From an uncultured Clostridia bacterium (lineage in GTDB: Bacteria; Bacillota; Clostridia; Oscillospirales; Acutalibacteraceae): a DNA stretch of 8,662 nt. Below are positions 1 through 5,298 of the stretch, one piece after another. The notes beneath the pieces are model-generated. The model ran no database searches. It worked only from the letters and a program-made list of their open reading frames with translations, and was not told the origin of the DNA. Position 1 is the stretch's first letter; the number at the start of each line of letters is the position of its first letter. The position numbers and the translations under genes were made by a program. The stretch spans positions 1-8,662 of the forward strand of contig CAMJYF010000048.1 of the NCBI GenBank assembly GCA_946409885.1, in the 5' to 3' direction.

Positions 1-296
1 TCCTGTTCTTCCGTATAGGCGAACCCCAGCATATGGGCGACGCCGTATTCCACGCCGGGGTTCTCCCCGACCAACTGCCGGAAGTTTTCCTCCGTCAGCT
101 CAAAGGCGATCTGATCCGCCGTGCCGAAATCCCGCCGCCGTATCTCTTTTTTGGAGGAGGACAGGCACGAGACGAAAAACAGCGTGCCGGAGGAAAACAC
201 CATGGCAAGGATGACGCCGACGATCAGCGCGGCGTACTGCTTTTTTCGCTTTTTCAGGCTTTGCAGCGCAAAGGTGTTGACAGTCAGCCGTTTCAT
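1..296 (-). CDS. FtsX-like ABC transporter permease, N-terminal fragment
   Basis: This is the first 98 residues of an ABC exporter permease; the gene continues past the left edge. The start is the ATG at 294-296, which overlaps the stop of the upstream ATPase gene as ATGA, the usual sign of translational coupling. Residues 1-20 are basic and cytosolic (LQSLKKRKKQY). A hydrophobic segment at about 21-45 (AALIVGVILAMVFSSGTLFF) is the first membrane helix. A hydrophilic, presumably extracellular region begins after that. This layout is typical of the MacB/FtsX-like permeases paired with LolD/BceA-type ATPases in Firmicutes. With the ATPase it would form an exporter or detoxifier of peptides or lipid-linked compounds in the cytoplasmic membrane. 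The substrate cannot be told from this fragment. Confidence 0.8.
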   Translation of the reverse strand, partial: MKRLTVNTFALQSLKKRKKQYAALIVGVILAMVFSSGTLFFVSCLSSSKKEIRRRDFGTADQIAFELTEENFRQLVGENPGVEYGVAHMLGFAYTEEQ

Positions 297-979
297 TGCG
301 CCGCCCTCCCGGTGTCCCGGACGATCTGCCCGTCGGCGAGGGTCAGGATGCGGTCCGCCTGCTCCGCCACGCCCAGGTCGTGGGTGACGAGGATCAGCGT
401 GACGCCGAATTCCGCGCTGACGTATTTTAAGAGCGCCAGCACCTCCCGGCCGCTTTTGCCGTCCAGGTTGCCGGTGGGCTCGTCCGCGAACAGAATGGCG
501 GGCTTGTTGGCCAGCGCCCGGGCGATGGCGATGCGCTGCTGCTGGCCGCCGCTCATGCCGGAGGGCAGGTGGGAGAGTCGGTCCTCGATCCCCAGCACTT
601 CGGTCAGCTTTTGCAGGTAGGCTTCGTCCGGCTTGCGGTGATCCAGCATGACGGGCAGCAGGATGTTTTCATACCCCGTCAGCTCCTGCACCAGATTATA
701 CGCCTGAAACACGAAGCCGAAGCGGCGGCGGCGCAGGATGGAAAGCTGGTTGTCGTTATATTTTTTTAAGCTTTCCCCGTTGTAGATCACTTCGCCGGAG
801 GTGGGGTTCTCCAGACTGCTGAGCACGTGCAGCAGCGTGGATTTGCCCGAGCCGCTGGGCCCGGTGATGGCGGTGAACGCCCCCTGCTCAAAGGACAGGT
901 CCGCGTGGTCCACCGCTTTGATCACGTTCTCCCCGCTGTAATATTCCTTTGTCAACGCTTTACATTCCAAAATGGGCAT
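293..979 (-). CDS. ABC transporter ATP-binding protein (MacB/LolD/BceA type)
   Basis: A 228-residue stand-alone nucleotide-binding domain, full length for the family. Visible motifs are Walker A GPSGSGKST (40-48), the Q-loop glutamine Q92, signature SGGQQQR (143-149), Walker B ILFADE (162-167) with the D-loop NLD (171-173), and switch histidine H200 in LVTHD. The order and wording match exporters of the LolD/MacB/BceA group, which work with FtsX-like permeases. The permease follows with a 4-bp overlap. The ATG at 977-979 has a GGAGG site 7 bases upstream (987-991). It probably belonged with the regulator-kinase pair at 2640-4192, whose relatives control such exporters. Here they are separated by an oppositely oriented four-gene cassette. 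Its own promoter and an operator-like palindrome lie just upstream. Substrate unknown; antimicrobial peptides are the guess from context. Confidence 0.93.
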   Translation of the reverse strand: MPILECKALTKEYYSGENVIKAVDHADLSFEQGAFTAITGPSGSGKSTLLHVLSSLENPTSGEVIYNGESLKKYNDNQLSILRRRRFGFVFQAYNLVQELTGYENILLPVMLDHRKPDEAYLQKLTEVLGIEDRLSHLPSGMSGGQQQRIAIARALANKPAILFADEPTGNLDGKSGREVLALLKYVSAEFGVTLILVTHDLGVAEQADRILTLADGQIVRDTGRAAQ

Positions 980-1011
980 AGCAACGCCTCCTTTTTTTTG
1001 TTTACAGGCAC

Positions 1012-1040
1012 AGTATATCCCCCAAACCTTACAATAAGGT
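1012..1040 (-). promoter_or_regulatory. Putative promoter of the ABC transporter operon
   Basis: On the minus strand a good -10 hexamer TATACT (1012-1017) has 17 bases between it and a poor -35, ACCTTA (1035-1040). A good -10 with a weak -35 is what one expects of an activator-dependent promoter. The palindrome at 1049-1066 is centred roughly 50 bases upstream of the predicted start, a normal place for an OmpR-family activator. Assigned by eye. Confidence 0.5.
1026..1040. repeat. Short inverted repeat over the predicted -35 of the ABC promoter
   Basis: ACCTTA (1026-1031), a CAA spacer, then TAAGGT (1035-1040): perfect 6-bp arms. One arm is the predicted -35 of the leftward ABC promoter. It could be an operator half of its own, or chance in AT-rich DNA. 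Confidence 0.35.
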
Positions 1041-1048
1041 GAATTGAA

Positions 1049-1066
1049 TCTTACGATTTCGTAAGA
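1049..1066. promoter_or_regulatory. Palindromic operator-like site resembling a BceR box
   Basis: TCTTACGA (1049-1056), TT, TCGTAAGA (1059-1066) is a perfect 8-bp inverted repeat. Its core TTACG-N4-CGTAA differs from the described BceR-type consensus TNACA-N4-TGTAA by one symmetric change in each half. It lies upstream of the leftward ABC promoter and about 10 bases upstream of the -35 of the rightward MNT/HEPN promoter. The natural candidate to bind it is the response regulator at 3533-4192, whose family regulates neighbouring ABC exporters through such boxes. No similar box was found upstream of the regulator gene itself. Confidence 0.6.
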
Positions 1067-1075
1067 AAATAAGCA

Positions 1076-1104
1076 TTGTATTTTTGCCGGAAATGCGGTA
1101 TAGT
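1076..1104 (+). promoter_or_regulatory. Putative sigma-A promoter of the MNT/HEPN cassette
   Basis: TTGTAT (1076-1081), a 17-base spacer and TATAGT (1099-1104), followed by a strong GGGAGG site (1115-1120) and the first start codon at 1129. The -10 matches consensus in 5 of 6 positions and the -35 in 3 of 6. The short leader (about 20 bases) fits an ordinary unregulated or autoregulated promoter. Confidence 0.55.
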
Positions 1105-1128
1105 AATATTGGATGGGAGGAATGGACG

Positions 1129-1422
1129 ATGACGGATTCTCTTCCCTTGCGCGTGGCCGATGCGATCACCCGTTTTGCCGAAGAATGCGGCGTGCGGAAG
1201 GTGATCCTGTTCGGGTCCCGGGCCAGAGGCACCAACGGCCCACGCAGCGACGTGGATATTGCCGTCGGAGGCGGCGACTTCGACGCCTTTTACTGGGCGG
1301 TGAAAGAACGGATGCCTTCCCTGCTGTTATTCGATATCGTCTCGCTGGACAGCGGCATTTCGGCAGAGCTGCAAAGGGAAATTGACAAAGACGGAGTAAC
1401 CATTTATGAGAAAGCTGGATAA
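1129..1422 (+). CDS. MNT-type nucleotidyltransferase, putative antitoxin 1
   Basis: A 97-residue minimal nucleotidyltransferase. The catalytic signature GSX10DXD is complete: G29-S30, then D41-V-D43 within SDVDIAV. A likely third carboxylate is D69 in LLFDIV. Small stand-alone proteins with this motif (MntA class) pair with HEPN proteins. In studied cases they neutralise the partner by adding AMP to a tyrosine of its RX4HXY motif. The partner follows with a 17-bp overlap (1406-1422), and its protein has that motif. The ATG at 1129 was chosen because GGGAGG (1115-1120) lies 8 bases upstream; an in-frame TTG at 1084 lies upstream of the predicted -10 and can be excluded. The gene is oriented against the surrounding transporter and kinase genes. 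Family assignment is firm; the antitoxin role is inferred from pairing. Confidence 0.88.
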   Translation: MTDSLPLRVADAITRFAEECGVRKVILFGSRARGTNGPRSDVDIAVGGGDFDAFYWAVKERMPSLLLFDIVSLDSGISAELQREIDKDGVTIYEKAG

Positions 1423-1810
1423 TTATTCCAACAGCCTGCAAGTATTGCGCGGCGCCGATTTTTCGATGGCTGATACGGATGAGATCTACCGGACCGGCGT
1501 GATCGGGCAATTCAACCTGACCTTTGAGCTGGCATGGAAAGCCCTGCAGGAGGTGCTGCGGCTGCACGGCGCGGCGGAAGCCATCACCGGCTCGCCGCGG
1601 GAAATTCTTCAGCTCGGCTACAAAATGGGGATTGTAGATAATGAGGACGCGTGGCTTTCCATGCTGAAAGCGCGGAACACATCCGTTCATATCTACAATG
1701 AAGAAAAAGCAAATGAATTGGTGCTGCTGATTCGGGACAGCTTCATCCCCGCGTTTGACGTTTTACTGGAAACGCTTCGGATAAAGCTGAAGGAAACCGG
1801 AGTGGAATAA
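1406..1810 (+). CDS. HEPN-fold HI0074-family protein, putative HepT-like RNase toxin
   Basis: A 134-residue all-helical protein of the kind annotated as 'nucleotidyltransferase substrate-binding protein, HI0074 family'. The diagnostic segment FELAWKALQEVLRLHG lies at 40-55. The segment MLKARNTSVHIY holds R90, H95 and Y97, an intact RX4HXY motif. R and H are the RNase residues of HEPN toxins; the tyrosine is the residue AMPylated by the MNT partner in described HepT/MntA pairs. Translation starts inside the end of the nucleotidyltransferase gene, with GGAG (1393-1396) nine bases before the ATG, so the two products are probably made in fixed ratio. GC falls from about 60% at the 5' side to 40-50% at the 3' side (hand-sampled). 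Toxicity is inferred from the motif and pairing. Confidence 0.85.
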   Translation: MRKLDNYSNSLQVLRGADFSMADTDEIYRTGVIGQFNLTFELAWKALQEVLRLHGAAEAITGSPREILQLGYKMGIVDNEDAWLSMLKARNTSVHIYNEEKANELVLLIRDSFIPAFDVLLETLRIKLKETGVE

Positions 1811-1843
1811 CGGCCGGATCAACCGGGAAGAAAGGTGAACGCC

Positions 1844-2185
1844 ATGTGTACGCCGAATACGCTTCAGGCGCTTTTGAATGAAACCACCGCCGGGCTGCGG
1901 GATATTTTCGGGGAGAAGCTGGACAGCGTGATCCTCTACGGTTCCTATGCCCGCGGCGATTACGACGAGGAATCCGACGTGGACGTGATGGCGAAGCTGT
2001 ATCTGACGCGGGAGGAGATTCGCGCGTACCGCCCGAAGGTGTCGGAGCTTGCGTTTGAAATCGGATTGAAATATGATATTCTGCTGTCGATCAAACTGCA
2101 GGATAAGGCGATGTTTGACAGGTATTTCGATGCGATGCCATTCTTCCGGAATGTGGCGAAGGACGGAGTGCTGCTCTATGGATGA
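1844..2185 (+). CDS. MNT-type nucleotidyltransferase 2
   Basis: A second small nucleotidyltransferase, 113 residues from the ATG at 1844. The active-site signature is complete: G33-S34, ten residues, D45-V-D47 (GSYARGDYDEESDVDV). D78 in KYDILLS is a probable third metal ligand. It differs clearly from the first copy outside the motif and is not a recent duplicate. An in-frame GTG at 1835 would add three residues. I prefer the ATG because AAAGGTG (1831-1837) sits six bases before it. It begins 33 bases after the first pair and overlaps the second HEPN gene by 8 bp, so the four genes look like one transcript. It probably modifies or restrains its HEPN partner, but the partner lacks the usual target motif and the substrate is therefore uncertain. 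Confidence 0.85.
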   Translation: MCTPNTLQALLNETTAGLRDIFGEKLDSVILYGSYARGDYDEESDVDVMAKLYLTREEIRAYRPKVSELAFEIGLKYDILLSIKLQDKAMFDRYFDAMPFFRNVAKDGVLLYG

Positions 2186-2594
2186 AAAAACAAAGCGCTC
2201 CCTGATTGCTTATCGGTTAGAAAAAGCGCATACGGATCTGAGTGCAGCAAAATCAAACTATGAGGCGGGTTATTATGACGCCTCTGCGAACCGTTCTTAT
2301 TACGCCATCTTTCATGCCGCCAGAGCGGTTCTGATGCTGAACGGGCAGGATTACAAAAAGCATTCCGGTGTAATTGCGTTTTTTAATCGGGATTATATCA
2401 AAACAGAGATTCTGGATCGCCAGTTGGGAAAGATACTGCGGGACGCGTTTGAAATCCGCACCGATTGCGATTATGAAGATTTTTACGTTGTCGCAAAAGA
2501 AGACGTGGAACAGCAGATCAAAAACGCGGCCTATTTCATCTTGGCCATAGAACAATATGTTCAGACTGTTTTTCCGGACAACTGTACAGAATAA
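2178..2594 (+). CDS. HEPN domain protein (PF05168/UPF0332-like), non-canonical active site
   Basis: A 138-residue helical protein. The start is the ATG at 2178, overlapping the end of the nucleotidyltransferase gene, with GGAG (2165-2168) nine bases upstream. NRSYYAIFHAARAVL (38-52) is the hallmark of the PF05168 HEPN family, which is commonly encoded next to MNT nucleotidyltransferases. At the position where toxic HEPN proteins carry RX4-6H, this one reads IRTDCDYEDFY: R94 is followed by D98 and Y99, with no histidine. The only histidines are at 18, 46 and 62. It may therefore not be a metal-independent RNase of the usual kind, or may act as a binding subunit. The gene is AT-rich for this window (about 46% GC hand-sampled against 62-67% in the regulator gene), which suggests acquisition from elsewhere. 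It ends just before a two-way terminator. Confidence 0.82.
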   Translation: MDEKTKRSLIAYRLEKAHTDLSAAKSNYEAGYYDASANRSYYAIFHAARAVLMLNGQDYKKHSGVIAFFNRDYIKTEILDRQLGKILRDAFEIRTDCDYEDFYVVAKEDVEQQIKNAAYFILAIEQYVQTVFPDNCTE

Positions 2595-2602
2595 AGAAAA
2601 CG

Positions 2603-2634
2603 ACCGGGCGCGGCTTTAATCGGCTGCGTCCGGT
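2603..2634. terminator. Bidirectional terminator between convergent genes
   Basis: A 12-bp stem pairs ACCGGGCGCGGC (2603-2614) with GCTGCGTCCGGT (2623-2634) around an 8-base loop. In plus-strand RNA all twelve pairs form (two are G-U) and TTTGCTTT follows. In minus-strand RNA two A-C mismatches weaken the stem, but the tail GTTTTCTTTATT is richer in U. It closes the MNT/HEPN cassette and separates the kinase gene from everything to its left. Confidence 0.75.
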
Positions 2635-2639
2635 TTGCT

Positions 2640-3536
2640 TTATATGGTAATCTTTTGGTTGGCGTCGATTTTCGGGAAGCACAGCGTCAGCCGCAAGCCC
2701 TCTCCGGCGTTCTCCGCCGTGACCGTGCCGTGGTGCTTTGCGACGATCTCTTTCGTGATGGCCAGCCCCAGCCCGGTGCTGTCCGGCGAGGCGTTTGGCG
2801 CTTTATAGAACCGCTCGAACAGATGGGGCAGCTCCGCCGACGGAACGCCGCCGCCGTTATCGTCCACCTGTATGACGGCGCTTTCGTCGCCGTCCTGGAT
2901 CGTCACCTGAATCCGGCCGTCCGCCGGCGTGTGCTCGCAGGCGTTTTTCACGATGTTGGAAAGGGCTTCATTCAGCCACGCCCGGTCGCAGCGCAGCGCG
3001 GCGGCGCCCGTCGATTCAAAGCGTTTTTGCGGATACAACGGACGAAAGGCGGCGAAAACCTCTTCCGTCAGCGTCCGCAGGTCCGCTTCGGCAAAGGCGA
3101 AATCAAAGCTGTCCGCCCGGATCTTTTGGAGTTTGAGCAGCTCCGCCACCAGGCGCTCCGTTTTTTCGATCAGCCGCAGCTCCTTTTCCGCGTTGGCGCT
3201 CCCCTGCTCCGCGTCCAGCTCACAGTACAGCCGCAGGCCCGCCAGCGGCGTTTTCAGCTGGTGGGAAACGTCCGCCGCGAACGCCGCGTTTTTCCGGTCC
3301 GCGTCCCTGGCCTTTTGTTTCTCCAGCTCCAGCCGGGCGATCAGCTCTGAGATCTCATTCTGCAGCAGCGCCAGGTCCCCTTCCCGCAGGCTGTACGGCA
3401 GGGGCGCGCCGTTTTTCAGATAGGCTTCCAGCGCGGTTCGCAGAGAAGCGGTCCGCCGTTTCCGCCGCAGCAGCGCGGCGCACAGCCCGGCAATGACAAG
3501 CCCCGCCAGCACAAGGGCGATCCCATACCACATCAT
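2640..3536 (-). CDS. Sensor histidine kinase with a single membrane helix
   Basis: A 298-residue kinase. One membrane segment (about 3-23) sits at the very N-terminus and is followed by basic residues. A helical linker leads to the H-box FAADVSHQLKTPLAG with phospho-accepting H92. The N-box is NIVKNACEH (194-202), the G1 box DDNGGGVP (225-232), the F-box FERFYK (240-245), and the G2 box STGLGLAI (253-260). No second membrane helix, extracellular loop or recognisable HAMP or PAS domain is visible. The protein therefore probably cannot sense a ligand by itself; kinases of this sort in Firmicutes often read the state of a partner ABC transporter. The ATG (3534-3536) overlaps the response regulator stop as ATGA, so both are made together. 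The likely phosphotransfer partner is that regulator. The ABC genes at 1-979 are the probable transporter partner. Confidence 0.93.
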   Translation of the reverse strand: MMWYGIALVLAGLVIAGLCAALLRRKRRTASLRTALEAYLKNGAPLPYSLREGDLALLQNEISELIARLELEKQKARDADRKNAAFAADVSHQLKTPLAGLRLYCELDAEQGSANAEKELRLIEKTERLVAELLKLQKIRADSFDFAFAEADLRTLTEEVFAAFRPLYPQKRFESTGAAALRCDRAWLNEALSNIVKNACEHTPADGRIQVTIQDGDESAVIQVDDNGGGVPSAELPHLFERFYKAPNASPDSTGLGLAITKEIVAKHHGTVTAENAGEGLRLTLCFPKIDANQKITI

Positions 3537-4192
3537 GACGCAACGTACCGGTAGCCGACGCCGCGCACGGTCTCGATCCGGTCCTTTCCGATTTTTTCCC
3601 GCAGGCGGCTGACGTGGACGGTGAGGGTGTTGTCGTCGATAAAGTCGCCGTCGATATCCCAGATTTGTTCCAGCAGGGTCCCCCGCGGCACGATGAGCCC
3701 CGCGTTTTTGACCAGCACGGACAGCAGCTGAAATTCCGTCGGCGTCAGCAACACGTCCGCCCCGTTGACGCGGGCGGTCAGCTTTTCGGCATTCAGGAAG
3801 GAGGGGGAAGTCTCCGCCGCGCGACCGGCCCGGCGCAGCAGCGCCCGGACGCGGGAGGTCAGCTCCCGCATTTTGAAGGGCTTGGTCACGTAGTCATCGC
3901 CGCCGCAGTCCAGCCCCCGCACCACCTGCCACTCGTCGTCGCAGGCGGTCAAAAACAGGATCGGCGCGGCAAAACCGTTTTCCCGCAGTTCCGCGCAGAA
4001 GTCAAAGCCGGTGCCGTCCGGCAGCATCACGTCAAGAACGACCAGCGCCGCGTCCTGTTCCGTCAGCCGCGTCCGCGCCGCCTGCAAAGACGCCGCCGCC
4101 ACGGGACGATAGCCCTCCCGTTCCAACAGCTCCGTCAGGCCGTCCCGTAAAAACGCGTCGTCCTCCACGATCAGTATTCTGTCCCCCCGCAT
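3533..4192 (-). CDS. OmpR/PhoB-family response regulator, BceR-like
   Basis: A 219-residue regulator. The receiver domain (about 5-118) has the acidic pair E10-D11-D12, phospho-acceptor D54 (VVLDVMLPD), T82 and K104 (VTKPF). The winged-helix DNA-binding domain (about 127-219) contains LTPTEFQLL, DIDGDFIDDNTLTVHVSRLREKIG and the C-terminal RGVGYRY. The FIDDNTLTVHVSRLR stretch resembles BceR-type regulators that control neighbouring antimicrobial-peptide ABC exporters. An ATG at 4190-4192 is preceded by AGGAGGG (4200-4206) 7 bases away. It is first in a two-gene transcript with the kinase, from the promoter at 4223-4251. The best target in the window is the palindrome at 1049-1066, upstream of the ABC operon. 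The BceR-like label is inferred from the motif and context. Confidence 0.94.
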   Translation of the reverse strand: MRGDRILIVEDDAFLRDGLTELLEREGYRPVAAASLQAARTRLTEQDAALVVLDVMLPDGTGFDFCAELRENGFAAPILFLTACDDEWQVVRGLDCGGDDYVTKPFKMRELTSRVRALLRRAGRAAETSPSFLNAEKLTARVNGADVLLTPTEFQLLSVLVKNAGLIVPRGTLLEQIWDIDGDFIDDNTLTVHVSRLREKIGKDRIETVRGVGYRYVAS

Positions 4193-4222
4193 ACCGCTGC
4201 CCTCCTGTATTGGTGTGTTTCT

Positions 4223-4251
4223 ATCATAACGCAGAAGCGGTCCGATTGCAA
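4223..4251 (-). promoter_or_regulatory. Promoter of the response regulator-kinase operon
   Basis: On the minus strand, TTGCAA (4246-4251), a 17-base spacer and TATGAT (4223-4228) give a convincing sigma-A promoter; the regulator start codon lies about 30 bases downstream. No TTAC/GTAA-type palindrome is seen nearby, so expression is probably basal rather than autoregulated. Confidence 0.65.
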
Positions 4252-4265
4252 GACGGTTTTACGGC

Positions 4266-4315
4266 GCCGCTTCCTTTTTTCAGTCATACAGCCGTTTCCT
4301 TTTTTCAGTCATACA
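4266..4315. repeat. Tandem 25-bp duplication between divergent promoters
   Basis: Two head-to-tail 25-bp units, 4266-4290 and 4291-4315, differ at one base (C4270 against T4295). Each begins GCCG and contains TTTTTTCAGTCATACA. The second copy ends five bases before the -35 of the rightward promoter, so the array covers roughly -40 to -90 relative to the expected nitrilase transcript start. It also lies upstream of the leftward regulator promoter. It may be a paired binding site or simply a slippage duplication. Confidence 0.85.
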
Positions 4316-4320
4316 GGTAC

Positions 4321-4349
4321 TTGACTTTAAAAACAAACGGGCGTATAAT
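4321..4349 (+). promoter_or_regulatory. Strong sigma-A promoter for the nitrilase gene
   Basis: TTGACT (4321-4326), a 17-base spacer, then a perfect TATAAT (4344-4349). This is the best consensus promoter in the window. Transcription would start near 4356, giving a leader of about 155 bases before the first start codon at 4513. Confidence 0.8.
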
Positions 4350-4355
4350 GCGGGT

Positions 4356-4512
4356 AATGGGCAAAGGCGTTCATTTTCGTACGGATGATTCCGCGCGAAG
4401 GTGAGCGTTATTCTTTTTCAGGGGAAGATGATTTCACAGCCCCGGAACCATCGCCCATCGCGCCGCGGCGGAAGAGCGCCGCTGCGATCATCAGCAAAAG
4501 GAACGATTTACC
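4356..4512 (+). other. Long 5' leader of the nitrilase transcript
   Basis: About 155 bases lie between the predicted transcript start and the nitrilase ATG. A GC hairpin is visible: GCGGCG (4465-4470), loop GAAGAG, CGCCGC (4477-4482). There is no run of T after it, so it is not an obvious terminator. A possible 15-18 codon reading frame ends at 4404, but it has no ribosome binding site and its first ATG overlaps the -10 box. I do not recognise a known riboswitch. Confidence 0.35.
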
Positions 4513-5298
4513 ATGAAAATTGCCGCGATACAGATGGACATGGCGTTTGCCTGTCCCGAAGAGAATATCCGGAAGGCCGTCGCCCTCGTCCGGCGGGCGG
4601 CGGAACGGCAGCCGGACGTGATCCTGCTGCCGGAGACCTGGAACGTGGGCTTTTACCCCAAAGAGGACCTGCCCGCGCTGGCGGATCAGAACGCGGAACA
4701 GACAAAGACGACCTTTGCCGCGCTGGCCAAAGACCTTTCCGTAAACATTGTGGCGGGCAGCGTGGCGGCGGCCTTTGCCGACGGCGTTCACAACACGTCG
4801 CTGGCCTTTGACCGGACGGGGAACTGCGTATCCCGCTACGACAAGACCCACCTGTTCACCCCCATGCGTGAGGACGATTTCTTTGTGAAGGGCAGCGGGA
4901 TCTCCGCCTACGCCTTCGACGGCTTTGCCTGCGGCACTGAGATCTGCTACGATATCCGCTTTCCGGAGCTGACCCGCACCCTGACGGTGAAGGGGCTGGA
5001 TTTTCTGTTTGTGGTCTCCCAGTGGCCGGACGCGCGCCTCCCCCAGATGCACGCGCTGTTAAGGGCCCGCGCCATCGAAAACCAGATGTTCGTCGTCTGC
5101 TGCAACTCCTGCGGCCAGGCCCCCGGCGCCCGGTTCGGCGGCGGTTCCATCGCCTTCGATCCGCTGGGGAACGAGCTGGCGAAGGCCGGAACGGAGGAGG
5201 AGATCCTCTTTGCCGACTGCGACACGGGGATGATCCGGGAGATCCGGGAATCCATCAACGTTTTCCGCGACCGGCGGGGGGAGATCTATTTCAAGTGA
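4513..5298 (+). CDS. Carbon-nitrogen hydrolase (nitrilase superfamily), omega-amidase-like
   Basis: A 261-residue cytosolic amidohydrolase, the normal size for single-domain members. The Glu-Lys-Cys catalytic triad is complete: E41 in LLPETWNVGF, K111 in YDKTHLF and C145 in GTEICYDIRFPEL. The FPEL sequence after the cysteine and the compact length fit the Nit2/YafV-like branch. That branch removes the terminal amide of omega-amido-2-oxoacids such as 2-oxoglutaramate or 2-oxosuccinamate. Relatives also act on other amides, so the exact substrate is open. The ATG at 4513 follows AAAAGGAA (4496-4502 region). An aminotransferase gene follows after 114 bases, in the same orientation. Transaminase plus omega-amidase is a known functional pairing, in which the amidase pulls glutamine- or methionine-linked transamination forward. 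That link here is inference. Confidence 0.88.
   Translation: MKIAAIQMDMAFACPEENIRKAVALVRRAAERQPDVILLPETWNVGFYPKEDLPALADQNAEQTKTTFAALAKDLSVNIVAGSVAAAFADGVHNTSLAFDRTGNCVSRYDKTHLFTPMREDDFFVKGSGISAYAFDGFACGTEICYDIRFPELTRTLTVKGLDFLFVVSQWPDARLPQMHALLRARAIENQMFVVCCNSCGQAPGARFGGGSIAFDPLGNELAKAGTEEEILFADCDTGMIREIRESINVFRDRRGEIYFK

Noticed and set aside
1084..1128. Longer N-terminus for the first nucleotidyltransferase from a TTG at 1084
   Set aside because: The TTG lies upstream of the predicted -10 hexamer and has no ribosome binding site, while the ATG at 1129 has a strong one at proper spacing.
2073..2177. 35-residue N-terminal extension of the second HEPN protein
   Set aside because: It lies wholly within the nucleotidyltransferase gene, reads as Cys/Arg-rich out-of-frame sequence, and the family's usual N-terminus fits the ATG at 2178.
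1063..2600. AAGAAAA shared at both edges of the MNT/HEPN cassette as a possible target-site duplication
   Set aside because: It is only 7 bases of low-complexity A-rich DNA with no transposase or terminal inverted repeats nearby; chance is the better explanation.
4348..4404. Small upstream reading frame (about 18 codons) in the nitrilase leader
   Set aside because: The first ATG overlaps the -10 box, the next has no ribosome binding site, and the codons show no regulatory pattern.
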